From Aspergillus flavus (taxonomy: Eukaryota; Ascomycota; Eurotiomycetes; Eurotiales; Aspergillaceae), in NCBI RefSeq assembly GCF_009017415.1, contig NC_092404.1, positions 2,294,001-2,358,000 on the forward strand: a stretch of DNA of 64,000 bases, given 5' to 3'. The position numbers and the translations under genes are program-made. The notes beneath the pieces are model-generated. The model did no database searches. It worked only from the letters and a program-made list of their open reading frames with translations, and was not told where the DNA came from. Position 1 is the stretch's first letter. The number at the start of each line of letters is the position of its first letter. Shown piece after piece: positions 24,055-34,974 of the stretch.

Positions 24055-24618
24055 TTTTTGTTAAATATTTGTTTATGCTATTTGGATGGATATCGATTGT
24101 AAATGTCTTGTAGAACTGCTTGGTTGCGTTGATTCAATGTGTATATGTATCCGAATGTAGAACTATGATGTATTCGGTTCCTGATCTATGCCATGTCGCA
24201 TCGACGTCATCTGGACGTGACCTTTAGTCAACTCCAGACGTCACAGACCTTGCCTGCACAACTGTCTTATTAATTTTATGTCTCGCGTTTCTGGCAACGT
24301 TCCCGTTCTCTTATTGGGTTTTCGGTTTGTGTTGGATTTATGCGGGAATCTGTTGTATAGTGCTTACATGGCAGGCCTGCTGTATGAGAACAAATTTTTC
24401 AAACAATTGTAAATTTACAAGTGCCTAATTTTATTTTTGAGGAGTTATTCTATGGCTTCCTATATTGAGTGAAAACTATACTGCTTATATAGCATTTTCT
24501 ACTTTATTCTCCTGTATTTAGCAAACAGTTTCCCTTTAAGAGAATCCTGAAAGTGATATTTATTTCTTAATCTACTAATAATCTTTATACTTCTTTCTAT
24601 GGTATAGTCTGTCGCACA
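24055..24618. other. Spacer with glycerol-3-phosphate dehydrogenase promoter
   Basis: Promoter of the gene ending at 24054 and 3' flank of the Zn2Cys6 gene, both minus strand. Apart from the ACGTCA-type motif cluster listed separately, it is AT-rich. Confidence 0.55.
24203..24245 (-). promoter_or_regulatory. Cluster of CRE/bZIP-type motifs (ACGTCA/ACGTGA)
   Basis: Three related motifs lie within 43 bp: GACGTCAT at 24203-24210, GGACGTGA at 24213-24220 and AGACGTCACA at 24237-24246, about 150-190 bp upstream of the glycerol-3-phosphate dehydrogenase ATG. ATF/CREB-type bZIP proteins bind TGACGTCA-like sites; in fungi the HogA-AtfA stress pathway controls glycerol genes. The sites are seen; the factor is inferred. 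Confidence 0.5.
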
Positions 24619-26961
24619 TCACAGAGGATCAAACAGTACAGAATCCTCACCGTTCCACAGATTCCCCGATAAACTCTCTAAAGTCTCAAAATCAGGCATC
24701 CAGAACGGGCAATCTTCCTCCAGGTCAATCCAGGGAGCAAGCTGGAATGCCATGCGCACTCCGTGATCCTGTGCTGCCGGATCCATCTGCACTGAGTTGA
24801 CATCGGGCATGTTCGGACCGGTTGTCGGATACTCCTTGGACATGCTAGCAGTGTTGCGCGGATTGGCGCTGCCATGTTGGGCTGTCATCAGTTCGGCCAT
24901 TCCAACTTTCTTGGCTGCGTCGCTTCCTTCGAGCTTCTCCATGGCCGCGTTGACGAGGAGCTCGAATGCGTCTCGGTATTTCTTGACCCATGCTGCTCGT
25001 TCGCCCATGACGAATAGTACCGTGGAGCAGGCGCGGATGTCGTTGCTCATCTGCACGGACCATACCTCGCTAGTGTGCGTCCATAGGGCGTACAGCAATG
25101 TGATACCTGCCATGAATACGGTCTGCACTGCTAGGAAAGAGTGACCGTATTCGAGCGACTGGTGTAATCTTTTATGGGTCTGGCAGATGTCGCCGGCCGC
25201 GCGGAGACAGATATGATAATATGGGTCTGTGAGAGGGAGCGACGGCAGAAAAGGCTGAATCAAAAGTCGTAGCGCCCGGTTGTAATGTAACATTGGATAG
25301 TCAAGATCTGGTCCATTAAATCGCAGTAGTGCTGATTGTTTCCACTCTTCTAATTCAAGGAACAGACGGTCCATCTTTGAGCGGAGGGTGTGGAGTGGTC
25401 GATCTGCCCGATATATCTTATGTTGAACTTTGGAATCAATCTGGCGTACTTTGATTAAAAATAAGGCAAATGTCATCGTTGTTGGTCTATCTGTCGGGGG
25501 CGCTGCACTTAGAACAGTTGGGTCCCGTACGTCATCGTCCACGTCTAAGGGCAAGGGGAGGTCGATGTTCCTGTCTGCAATGCTGAAGGGTCGACCCAGG
25601 GACATGGATACGACTCTCTCTAAGTAGTAAACTGTCCAGAATAGCCTTCGCCGCAGTTGGGCTGTAAATAGGTCAAGGCTGACCTCATTTGCTTTCCTGT
25701 GTAGCCCCAGGTCAATAGCAGTTCGCATCGCTAGTCCTATCATGTACCACACTCCCTGACTAGACGCGGAGCGAAGGTGGTACACAACTAGAAGCGTCAT
25801 GGCTTTTATGTTTTCAATGGAACGTGCTTCGCACATAGCTGAAGCTTGTTGAAGGGCGGTCATATAGAATCGCTTCTATAGATTAGAGCATGTTTCGATA
25901 GGCTATAGTGTACAACTTACCTCAGGAGGGATGTATGAGTACCGCTCACTTAATTGGAGAAAGGTCGCCCCAATCGCGTAGACTATGTATAGCTGAAATA
26001 TCCCAAATTTATCGGCCTTGGAAAGTTCCTCGCGTTTTTTCTTTGCCAACTGCCAGCGGGCTTCGTGCAGTCGCCATAGCTCTCTCCTATCGAGGAATGG
26101 ATACCGTGTATGGAGTCGTGTCAGGTAAGCATTCATGATTCGTGATCCCATTTCGTCATTCGGTGGCTCAGCACCCTTCGCCAGTAGTTCCTCCATCCTC
26201 GGTGGTCGAGACCGATCACCGCTATTTTTAGTACTAACTGGTTGATAGGAAAGACCCAGATTTGCATGATTCGCACTTAGGCCATTTCCGGTAGATTGAG
26301 CGCTCTCTAAACCTCGCGGCGACGCCAGGACTTGGTTCCAGACCGTTGTCTGAACCATTTCACCCAGGTTGGCTGCCAGAGAGACTCCTGAGCTCGACCC
26401 CACATACGCAGGAGCCTCTAGGGAATTCAATGCAAGAAATCCCACCAGGTCCCCGATAGCGTTGTGGTCGATGCCAGTCGGAGAACTACCCTGAACCGCT
26501 GCTTGGTTAGGAGGTGACAAGAATGCAGCAACTGGGTTTGAGACACCACCACTGGCATTATTGCCCCTCCGCCCTGACTTAAGTTGCGTCTCAAGATACT
26601 CGACACGTTCTTCTAAAGCACGAGTGTACCTACTTGCATTAGGGCATTTAGGAGAAATATAAATACTATTGAAGTGGGCAAGCTTACGCATTTTGCTGGC
26701 CACTCTCCTGTCGCACGGTGGCCTTGTCACATGCAGTCCCGGCCTTTTGACAATTGGAGCACACCGGGTACTCGTTGTCACACTACCCAATTGTCAGGAC
26801 TTTTTGCTAGCGACACTTACCATAATCAGAACTAGGATGGGACTTACTTTCTGCTTCCTCGTTTTACAGCGCGTGCATGCTGTTCTGGCGCGCTTCCGAG
26901 GGTTGTATTCTTGGGACGGAGTTGAGTCTCTAGAAGGTCCCGTTAATTCATTTAGATCCAT
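24619..26961 (-). CDS. Zn2Cys6 transcription factor with fungal-specific TF domain
   Basis: Four exons: 26961-26848, 26782-26688, 26632-25921 (or from 26629, tandem acceptor) and 25875-24619; 725 aa. Zinc cluster C29-x2-C32-x6-C39-x6-C46-x2-C49-x6-C56 is preceded by a basic stretch (PRKRART) and followed by a coiled-coil linker (ALEERVEYLETQL). The middle holds the fungal transcription-factor homology region (MRTAIDLGLHRK, RRRLFWTVYYLERVVSMSLGRPFSI, then DIDLPLP-like DRNIDLPLP). Nuclear DNA-binding regulator; target unknown. It lies 395 bp downstream of an MFS transporter on the same strand, so control of that transporter is a reasonable inference. Intron 1 splits the cluster after C32. Confidence 0.92.
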
Positions 26962-27356
26962 GACATGGAAATATACGTGAAGGCATGGTTCATGTCAAAC
27001 AAAAGATCGTCAGTGGATTCCAGAAATGTGGAGAGATGGTTGTTGGAGACATGGGAGTAATACAATCGGAATATCGGGACGCCAAGACACGTGGAGTGGT
27101 ATCGATAAGGGGCACACATGACACATTACTAGACGAGTACAACGTAGTATTATGGACAGAAGCTCCAGACTACCTAGAGGAAATCGTGGATACTTTTTCA
27201 TTATCATTATCCGAATAATGCCCGAACTCACTTTTGTATGCTGTGATACATTACGTAACCTTAAAGCATGTTGATCTATGACCCAGCCCAAACGCCGTAC
27301 GTGCAAACCATCTCAGACAATACAAACATTTCTCGACCACTCTCGGAGTTGTCAGG
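26962..27356. promoter_or_regulatory. Promoter region of the Zn2Cys6 gene
   Basis: 395 bp between the regulator's ATG and the upstream transporter's stop codon, both on the minus strand. No distinct motif was recognised. Confidence 0.45.
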
Positions 27357-29155
27357 TTAACCCCCACGATTCGCATTATTAGCAGAAGCGGATTGATTCT
27401 CAAGATCCGAGTGCAGACTGTTTTCCTGGGTAGCGTGCTCCTGGGCTCCACGGCTATCGTCATCCTTTTGCTTCTTCTTTTCCTCTTCTTCTTCTTCCCC
27501 GGGGTCCTTGGGCCTTTCTAGTCCTCTATCTTTGATAAAGAAACACAAAAGGAAACAAATCCCGATCAGCGGTACTTGCAAAATGAAAACTCCCCTTGAG
27601 GCCTTCGCATAGGCAGTGATAATTTGCTCCCAATCTGCGTCCGCAACGCCTGATCTGGATGGTAATGAGTATGTCGAGTGAGCGATATTCTGATACCCTT
27701 CTGGCAGATTGGACTTGAGAACCGCCTGCAGTATCGCGGCCGACACAGCCAGCCCACAAGCACCGCCCAGGCAGCGGAAGAAGTTGCGGTTCGATATTAT
27801 AACTGCCCGGTGAGCTTTGGTGCAGTGAGCTTGGAAGGCCACTAGTGTAGGCTGAAAGGTGAAGCCTATACCTATGCCCTGTACGAGGACGATTACGACT
27901 ATTGCTCCGATACTGGTATGACGATTGAAAAGAAGCATTAAGCCGGCACCACTGTTACCGTATATTGTTAGACGGTCATCTGAAAGAATCCTTTTAATAT
28001 GAGGCAAGTGCTTACAGGGTCCAAAGACCGAAGCCTGTCCAGATAACCTCCCCGTAACGTTTGCGGCGGGAGATGTACTGTCCAGAGCAGATAGAGGCCA
28101 GTGACTGGCAAGCTACCATGGGCGTCGTTAGTGCTGCAGAGATGATTGGAGACCATCCTCTAGCATTTTGGTAGTACAAAGGCAGATAATAGAGGTTGGA
28201 CTGGTAGACGGCCCCGAGAAGGAAGCTCTGCAGGAACAAAGTACATATGACTTTATTCCTGAACATAACCACTATTGAACCATTAGTCTTCGCCGCCGCA
28301 AGGTAATTATGTGAACGACGTACTGGGAAGCATAGGAAGTGTGGCCACCTTCCACTCTATGATAATGAAAACAATCAGGGAGCAACCACCAATAACGAGC
28401 ATGCTTATCACCATTGCAGAGTCCCACTGGAAGTAAGAGCCGCCGCCAGAAATGGGGATGAGCAGGAAGATGATCCCGATAGACGACGCAAAAATTCCGT
28501 AGTGATCAATCCGCCCCAAATTCTTTCTGAAACTAGTCTTTTGGGCATTGTTTGGTATGAGAAAATATCCCACCACTATGGAGCATACTGATAACGGAGC
28601 GAGGAGCCAGAAAAACGCCCGCCAAGTCGCCTTCATGATAAAAGCAGCTGCAAGGAAGGGACCAATTACGTTTCCAAGTCCAAGCGAGGCACCCAATATT
28701 CCCTGATACTTACCTCGTTGTTCAAGGGTCACGATGTCAGATACAATGATCATGGTCAAAGAGGTAACACCACCTCCTGCAACACCTGCCAGTCCTCGAA
28801 AGACATAAAACATAGCGGCATTCTGTGACAGGCCACAGAGCAAATCGGCAATACAGAGCAGGGCCAACGCAAAAAGGTAGACTATCTTTCGGCCAAAAAT
28901 ATCGGAAAGACGGCCATACAGCACCGTAAACATAGTATTTGCGATGAGTGACGATGTACCCGCCCAGGAGATAGTATTTTCAGCATGGAGATCTTTGGCA
29001 ATTGTGGGGAGAGTAACGCTGATGCCATTCTGGTCGACGAAAGTGATAAGTAATGACACTGCCAAGCCAGCAAAAACAATCAGTAGTTGACCAATTGGCA
29101 AGATATTGGTCTGATCATGCAAAGCTTTCTCTGCAGCTTGTTGCCGATTCATCAT
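27357..29155 (-). CDS. MFS drug:H+ antiporter (DHA2-like, 14-TM type)
   Basis: Three exons, 29155-28324, 28271-28016 and 27951-27357, give 560 aa. Hydrophobic throughout, with many membrane helices. Motif A is GRLSDIFGRK after the second helix; the antiporter motif C region is LGLGNVIGPFLAAAF; and DQNGISVTLPTIAKDL is the typical DHA2 helix-1 text (more often D.TIVNVALP). The cytosolic C-terminus is highly charged (a run of Glu then Lys, about residues 505-530). Acts in the plasma or vacuolar membrane; substrate unknown. Efflux of toxic compounds is typical for the family. Intron 2 uses the acceptor at 27952, rather than an earlier AG, to keep the frame. Confidence 0.92.
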
Positions 29156-30286
29156 TTCGCGTTCTATTCGAACAATATTTGGGTCGTTGCATTAGAGGAT
29201 GAGCGGCTTCAGATAGGAGGGTATGAGATATCATGTAGCAGACTCTATTTCTTCACAAGATATAGTGTGTGTATGACCCCAATTGGGATTCAAGAGTTTT
29301 TGATATGAAATGTGTGGCTGAGTACAGATCTTCTTTCTCCTTTCTTTCTTAAGGAGGGCACAGAACCATGAATATATTAGGCAAGGATGCGCAGCAACCT
29401 AGTCAATTGGAGAACTAAGAAGGGAAAGATTTTTTTCCTTGCTGACACCATTAGTGAGTGTGACGCATTTTATCGTCTTTGCCATCGTCGTAATCTTTCA
29501 TACTGAACAAAGCATCGGAGTCTATGCCGACAAATTTTCATTCGACGCTGGCGTAAAGGACCAAGCCAATTATTGCCTAGGGAACTAACTCCACAGATAC
29601 TTCCAAGTTGGCGGAATCTATCCGCTTCTTCCCAAGCATTGGCACTAGGATAGTTGCGCGGGACCCATTCTGCTCTGATTCGGAATCTATGAGGGATGTG
29701 GATCTTTGCTATCGGCATTTGATAATCCATGATCGGAGGTCCGAAAAGCTTGGTCGGAGAGCGTGCCGAATTCCGTCCAAGGACTTACTCGGCGTTTATC
29801 GAAGCCACTGCTCTATTCAATTCTCCCATGTTTTAAGCTGTGGTTTAATTAACTTCATTTCTTCTCGCCCTTCTCTTCACTTATTGTGCAACCGGATATT
29901 TGTCTAAGATAGTATTCATCGCTATCTTAACGTCATTCCTTGAACAGCGTATTCCTTTGCTTTTCACACTCGGCCGGATCGACAATGCACACTTGCTTGT
30001 CCGCGTAATCAACAATGTGGGTAGCCCATTCTTGGTGAAGCAGGCACAGGAGGTGTATCGACATTCAAAGACGAATAATTCGACCTACTGGTTTTGACGA
30101 CGATCAGGAGTATCCTTCAGCAAGTGAGGTGTATTTCCAGTGGCGTCTAGGCTCAACCCATTTTAGCTTATGTACTTGATTAGAACAAGCCAGTCCAGAG
30201 ACTTGAACGAACATGTCTGGTGAAAAGTTACAAGTCACCTCTTAGCAGTAACAACTAGCCATGACACCCTTATCATTCTACGTGGA
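29156..30286. other. Spacer upstream of the MFS gene
   Basis: 1.1 kb with no credible gene. Contains the MFS promoter and the 3' flank of the FAR1-like gene. Open frames here are short and without motifs. Confidence 0.5.
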
Positions 30287-31513
30287 TTAGGTGTGCGCAG
30301 GCGCGATTGGAACATCTAGAGTACCTGGTGTCCAGGGCGAATGTACGCCACGATGACCAGCCGCAGTGTCTCCCCCGTACCCATGGGCTTCAGCCACGCG
30401 ACTAGCACCACTGCTACCTTGAATAGATTGCGTTGGGCGCCCTGTGCCTTCTGCAGCGCTCTGACCGGGTATAGGAGGCTGAGGCAGATAACTTCCCCCA
30501 GTAATGTTTCCTTGGTTTGGGAAAAAGCTTTGGTTCAAGGCTCCGCACGTAGTACATGTGAACTCGATCTTGAAGTTTGTGAGAACTAGTTGCGCAGCAG
30601 CCGGATGCCCCTCAGTTTGAAGCCGTCTTTGGGGCTTGGGTTGCCCGGTCTGCGGCGCCGATGGAGGGTGGGGGGCTGACACTGCATAACGAGTCTGGTG
30701 AGGTGTTATTGGCTGATTAAGAGAATTGCCTAAAGTTGCTTGCTCCGGTGACTGAATATTGGGTGGATGATGTACTGCAGTTGCCGGTTGTACTTGATGC
30801 GAAGCTTCTAGTTGAGCGTGCGACTGCAAAGCTTCATTGTGGATTTGTGGAGCTTGGAGTGCAGGATGATTGCGCTGCATGCCACCGTGCTGAATGCCCT
30901 CAGCAGCGTCCATGAGGCCATGTTGCATATTATCTGGAATCCATCTCGGCCCAGACAGACTGCTGTAAGTTGAACCCTCTGCCGGTTCCTCAGATGGAGG
31001 TAGGTGACTGTCTTGTTGGTCGTCTCCGCTGGAGTCGAGAGTATCAGCTCGTTCTTCCTGGTTTTGTGTCTGTTGTTGCTGCAATCTAATGAGGGCACGC
31101 TGCGCTTGCCGTATCGATATTTCATATCCATGGTAACGCTTAACAGCATCCACAACCTCTTGCGCCTTTACGTTGTTCCTCATATCGAAGAGTTTCGGTA
31201 TTTCGTTGAGGAGAAACCGCACATGCGACACTTCTGACCGAACAGGTGTCTTGGTGGTGGAGGTTGCATTACTCCGACAGCTATGGCGGTCTTGAAGGCT
31301 GCTAATGTATGTCGCATTCTTATTCGCGCGACAGACGACGCGGAAAAAGCAATTGTTCGACGATCGACAGCCTATCACCACACTCTTTTTGTTGCTCCTT
31401 GTCACACGAAGCTCCCAATGCTGCCTGACCGATATACTTCGTACCAATGCTTTGAACTCTTCCAGCGACGCGAACTGTTGGCCCATATGGAGCCCCGAGT
31501 ATATCTCCGTCAT
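30287..31513 (-). CDS. FAR1/MuDR-type zinc-finger DNA-binding protein
   Basis: Intronless 408-aa frame from the ATG at 31513; the open frame continues upstream only without an ATG, and a small 5' exon cannot be excluded. Residues about 14-80 resemble the DNA-binding domain of MuDR/FAR1-type transposases and the related WRKY-GCM1/AFT zinc-finger group: FASLEEFKALVRSISVRQHW, then C49-x5-C55 and H77-x-C79. No transposase catalytic domain follows. Instead there is a helical region (KAQEVVDAVKRYHGYEIS, QAQRALIRLQQQQ) and a long Gln/Pro/His-rich tail, with a small CTTC motif near FKIEFTCTTCGALNQ. This organisation suggests a domesticated DNA-binding protein acting as a regulator. Target unknown. 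Confidence 0.75.
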   Translation of the reverse strand: MTEIYSGLHMGQQFASLEEFKALVRSISVRQHWELRVTRSNKKSVVIGCRSSNNCFFRVVCRANKNATYISSLQDRHSCRSNATSTTKTPVRSEVSHVRFLLNEIPKLFDMRNNVKAQEVVDAVKRYHGYEISIRQAQRALIRLQQQQTQNQEERADTLDSSGDDQQDSHLPPSEEPAEGSTYSSLSGPRWIPDNMQHGLMDAAEGIQHGGMQRNHPALQAPQIHNEALQSHAQLEASHQVQPATAVHHPPNIQSPEQATLGNSLNQPITPHQTRYAVSAPHPPSAPQTGQPKPQRRLQTEGHPAAAQLVLTNFKIEFTCTTCGALNQSFFPNQGNITGGSYLPQPPIPGQSAAEGTGRPTQSIQGSSGASRVAEAHGYGGDTAAGHRGVHSPWTPGTLDVPIAPAHT

Positions 31514-31838
31514 GACGGTAAGGAAAAGTGCCGCAGATGGGACAGGCACAGATTGATTCTGCAAGTCGTTTCCATCAGTAAAACATTATTAGTTTGTCAA
31601 CACCGATAGACTCTCGTTAATGTCAAATTCGTAGGTCGGTCGGGCGTCGTTTGCGTATAAGCGCCAGAAGCATGTTCAGAAGGCTCCATCCAGCCTGACA
31701 CGAAGCCTAGATAATAGGGGGGCAATTGGCATCGCTAATTATAGAAAACCCCAGCGGACACTGGATGAATAGCTAGCATTCGACCCTAAAGGGCCGTGGT
31801 TGGTTGGCTCACTCGGCGTTGTTGGCAGCGATGACAGT

Positions 31839-31886
<48 letters not shown>

Positions 31887-32100
31887 GTGAAAGTACGGTA
31901 CCATAAAAGGCACCCCGAGCAAGATTTATGGTGGCAGAGTGAAGAAAGAAAGAAACGGCCTTAGCGCGGATCCCCAGACCGCTCGCATCAGCCTTTTTCT
32001 AAAGCACCCAACCTCCTCGGCGACCGAAGCAACCACCGATTTGTTCAACCGTCTGCTATCGGCGTCAATCGCAAGAATCATACTTTGATTTGCTCGTACA
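31514..32100. promoter_or_regulatory. Bidirectional promoter, FAR1-like gene / THO7
   Basis: 587 bp between two divergent start codons. Contains the (TAG)n microsatellite at 31839-31884. No other motif is assigned. Confidence 0.5.
31839..31884 (+). repeat. (TAG)n microsatellite, about 15 units
   Basis: A perfect trinucleotide repeat of 46 bases, read directly, within the shared promoter of the FAR1-like gene and THO7. It is likely length-variable between strains. Confidence 0.97.
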
Positions 32101-33178
32101 ATGGCGTCTTACGGCTTACTAGATCAGTCGGAAGAAGGTCGGCGTTGTCACTGACCTTGGACAAGCTTCCTTCACTTCACCACGCTAACTCCTTCCAGAT
32201 GCTCTCCACAAGTCGCGCCTGCTGAACGTCGAAGAGAAACCTTTCAAACGTATATCAAAACGACTTTTGAACCCCGATTCGCTAGTCGTCTCCAATGCAA
32301 CCCTTCCTCCCACCCCTCCGCCAGACGGAACAGACGACGATGCCACTGCAGCAGAGACAGAGAAACAGAAAAGGCTTGAACAATGGCGCCATTTTCGCGA
32401 GGACGTGACACTGGACTTTGCTGCTTTTGAGAGTAGTATCGCGCGCATTCAATTTCTCCTTACGAGCAATGAGAAGGAACGCGAACGATATGCAGCCGAG
32501 AAGCTTCGGATTCTCTCCACTATGCAAGCCGTACGCGACAACACAGCTGAGTTGAGGGTTCAGTTAGAAGAAGCACAGCGGCTCCTAGCACTGCGGAAAA
32601 GCTACGACGATTTGGCCGATAAGATCACCAGCAACCGTCTCTTAAAGCCGCGGGAAGACCAACAGGCAAATCTACAGAAGCTACAGGCGGAGATCACTGA
32701 ACTCGAGAAAGAGAGCAAGGACTACGCGAAGACCTGGGCTGAACGACGAGAACAATTTGGCCGTATTGTGGAAGAAGGAATGCAGCTCCGGCGTCTTATC
32801 AGAGATGAAAAGGAAGAGGTCGAACGCAGGGAAGGTATGCAAGAGGGTGAAGATGGAGACGACGGCGACGTCCCTTCCAAGGGAAAGTCTAGTGGAGCAA
32901 ATACACCACGGCATGAATCTGATAGCGCCACTCCATCCCAACAAGGGCACGACGAAACAGGCCGCTCACCTGCTGGCCTACATGCAGAGAGGTTGACAGC
33001 AGCGGGGGCAGCATCGCCCTTACGGCAAGTCACAATGGCTGAGGATGACAAGAAGCAATTATCAGAACAGGATGCTACTATGGTGGATGAAGGTGAAGTG
33101 ACAGGAGATGAGAATGCAGAGAATCCTGATGACTTAGAGGAGGGAGAAGAGGTGCCTGACAGAATGGATATCACGTAA
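32101..33178 (+). CDS. THO7: THO complex subunit 7
   Basis: Component of the THO/TREX complex, which couples RNA polymerase II transcription to mRNA packaging and nuclear export. Two exons, 32101-32137 and 32199-33178, give 338 aa. The N-terminal text MASYGLLDQSEEDALHKSRLLNVEEKPFKRISKRLL is typical of fungal Tho7. It is followed by a Pro/Thr/Asp linker, then WRHFREDVTLDFAAFESSIARIQFL and a long coiled coil (about residues 110-215) with heptad-like Leu and many Glu/Lys/Arg residues. The C-terminal 120 residues are acidic and probably disordered. Convergent with TBCA, 199 bp away. Confidence 0.93.
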
Positions 33179-33377
33179 ACGACATACACATCTCTTGGTG
33201 TCAGGCTATTGATATATCCTTCATGAGGTAAGGAGTTATGCTTGGACGGCGTTCGATTATGGTATTGTTCATGATTTATAATTTTTCTCTTCATTTGTGA
33301 TATTAGGTAGCTGTGTCATTAGCATAGTAGCATATGCATTGCACTGATGTCCTATTGACCTCCCCAGCTGATGGCCC

Positions 33378-33849
33378 TCAAGCGATCTCTCGCTCAGCCG
33401 TCCTGGCCTTTGAAATAGCGTCCTTGGCAGCATTGATGTGCTCGACGTTGCTCTGGGGTCCTTTCTTGCCCTCCTCGGTCTACCACTGAGTGTTAGCCAG
33501 ATGGATCCAAATCATGTGAAGCGCAATTGTCGAAACTAACCAGGAGACTCTGGAGCGTCGCTATCGTATCTTCGAGCTTCTTTTTCAAGACCGGGAGGAC
33601 CTTCTTGGTTTCTTCAAGTGCAAGACGCTTCAATAGGGTTAGCAAATATATTCATGATAGCTATTGCATGGATGCAGATACCTCTTGCCTCAACAGATAC
33701 TCTTTGTTCTCGTCATCGCCGCCTTGTTGACTCTCTAATTTCTTAATGCGCTCTGTCTGTTGTTGATATTCTTGATGGTAAGATGCTTCTTCCTTGACCA
33801 GGCGCAAGACAGACGAGGTGGTGATCTCCAATTGCGAGCGTGGCGCCAT
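33378..33849 (-). CDS. Tubulin-binding cofactor A (Rbl2-type)
   Basis: Small chaperone that captures beta-tubulin during tubulin dimer folding. Three exons, 33849-33682, 33627-33541 and 33479-33378, with introns of 54 and 61 nt; 118 aa, the normal size. The sequence is an all-helical bundle: MAPRSQLEITTSSVLRLVKEE, YHQEYQQQTERIKKLESQ, LEETKKVLPVLKKKLEDT, and AKDAISKARTAEREIA. The pattern of a conserved SSVLRLVKEExxYxxE start and VLPxLKKKLED middle identifies the family. Cytosolic. Confidence 0.93.
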
Positions 33850-34974
33850 GGTGCTTTATGTCTAAAGACTTAGTTAGCCATTACCTCACGGGGAGTCTGT
33901 ATATATGAGTGTGAATTAGTGGGTTATTCAGAGCTGGTGATGCTGAAGGGAGTTTATATTTGAAGTCACGATGTAGGAGCATGATTGTAGTTAGGATCAG
34001 GTATCCTAGACAACAAAAAGCGAGCTGCCATGTACTCCGCTGCAGTCCTTTTGATTTCGACAAGGTTTTGTGGTTGCTAAGATGAAAACCATGCAGAGCG
34101 TAGATACCTTGAAATATGTGTTATATTGTATATTCAATAATAGCTCAGTAGAAAAGTCTTTTTCGGGGGATGTTAGCAAGCACTGAAGAAGTTCGACGGG
34201 CTCTTCTTACCCCACCGCAGTCATGATGCTATCCAAAACAATTTTGCATTGTTTGTTTGGTGGGGGCGAATGCAATTACACGTGACACCATCAGTCTGTC
34301 AGTTGACAGTAGTACAGGGGCAAGGATATTCATTACATAGATTCTTTCAAGGCTGATAGACCTGGGGTCACCTATCCCAGAGTGAGGGTAATCATAGATT
34401 CATCCATATGTCATTTTCCTACCCTAATTTTCCCCGACTTAACCGGTACATTCCTAATCTGTAGTCATATACTGAGTCACTTGACACGGACATGGCTATC
34501 TCCCAACCTTTCGGAAGCATAGCATCCTAGGTAACTCGCAGCTTACCCCCGGAAGCCGATGGCTCGCCCAGCCTTGCCATGGATTGATGCGGGTCCTACT
34601 AGTCTAGTATGGGACTTATCAACGGGCTAATTCTTAACTAATGTATGCAAGGCTGTGTCTGCCATTGCTGTGCCCCGTCGGGCGTTCGTGTTGCATGGCA
34701 CCAACAGCATCGCCTCCTCACTACAAGGGGTTGCCCCGGGCTTTCTGCGTATAACAATGCCTTGTCCGGAACATGTGCCGAAGATTCATGGAACGCAGGG
34801 CAAATCGTCAGGCGTCATCATGGGGTGTACCTGTAATTATCGTGTAATCCTAGCCCTGAGGCTCTTTAGTCTACGCTATATAAGTAACGCCGGCTTAAGA
34901 CAACTTAGACATCTTCAAGACTGTCCAATTTTGTTAGGCACAATTAGAGATTTCAGTATAACAACACGTTCAAA
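33850..34974. other. Divergent promoter region, TBCA / flotillin
   Basis: 1.1 kb with no credible gene; a 124-codon open frame at 34655-35029 overlaps the flotillin start and has no recognisable domain. A TATA-like element lies just upstream of the flotillin ATG. Confidence 0.5.
34877..34884 (+). promoter_or_regulatory. TATA-like element of the flotillin gene
   Basis: TATATAAG starts 98 bp upstream of the flotillin ATG, the only clear TATA-like box near that start. Position and sequence fit a core promoter; no transcript evidence is available. Confidence 0.4.
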
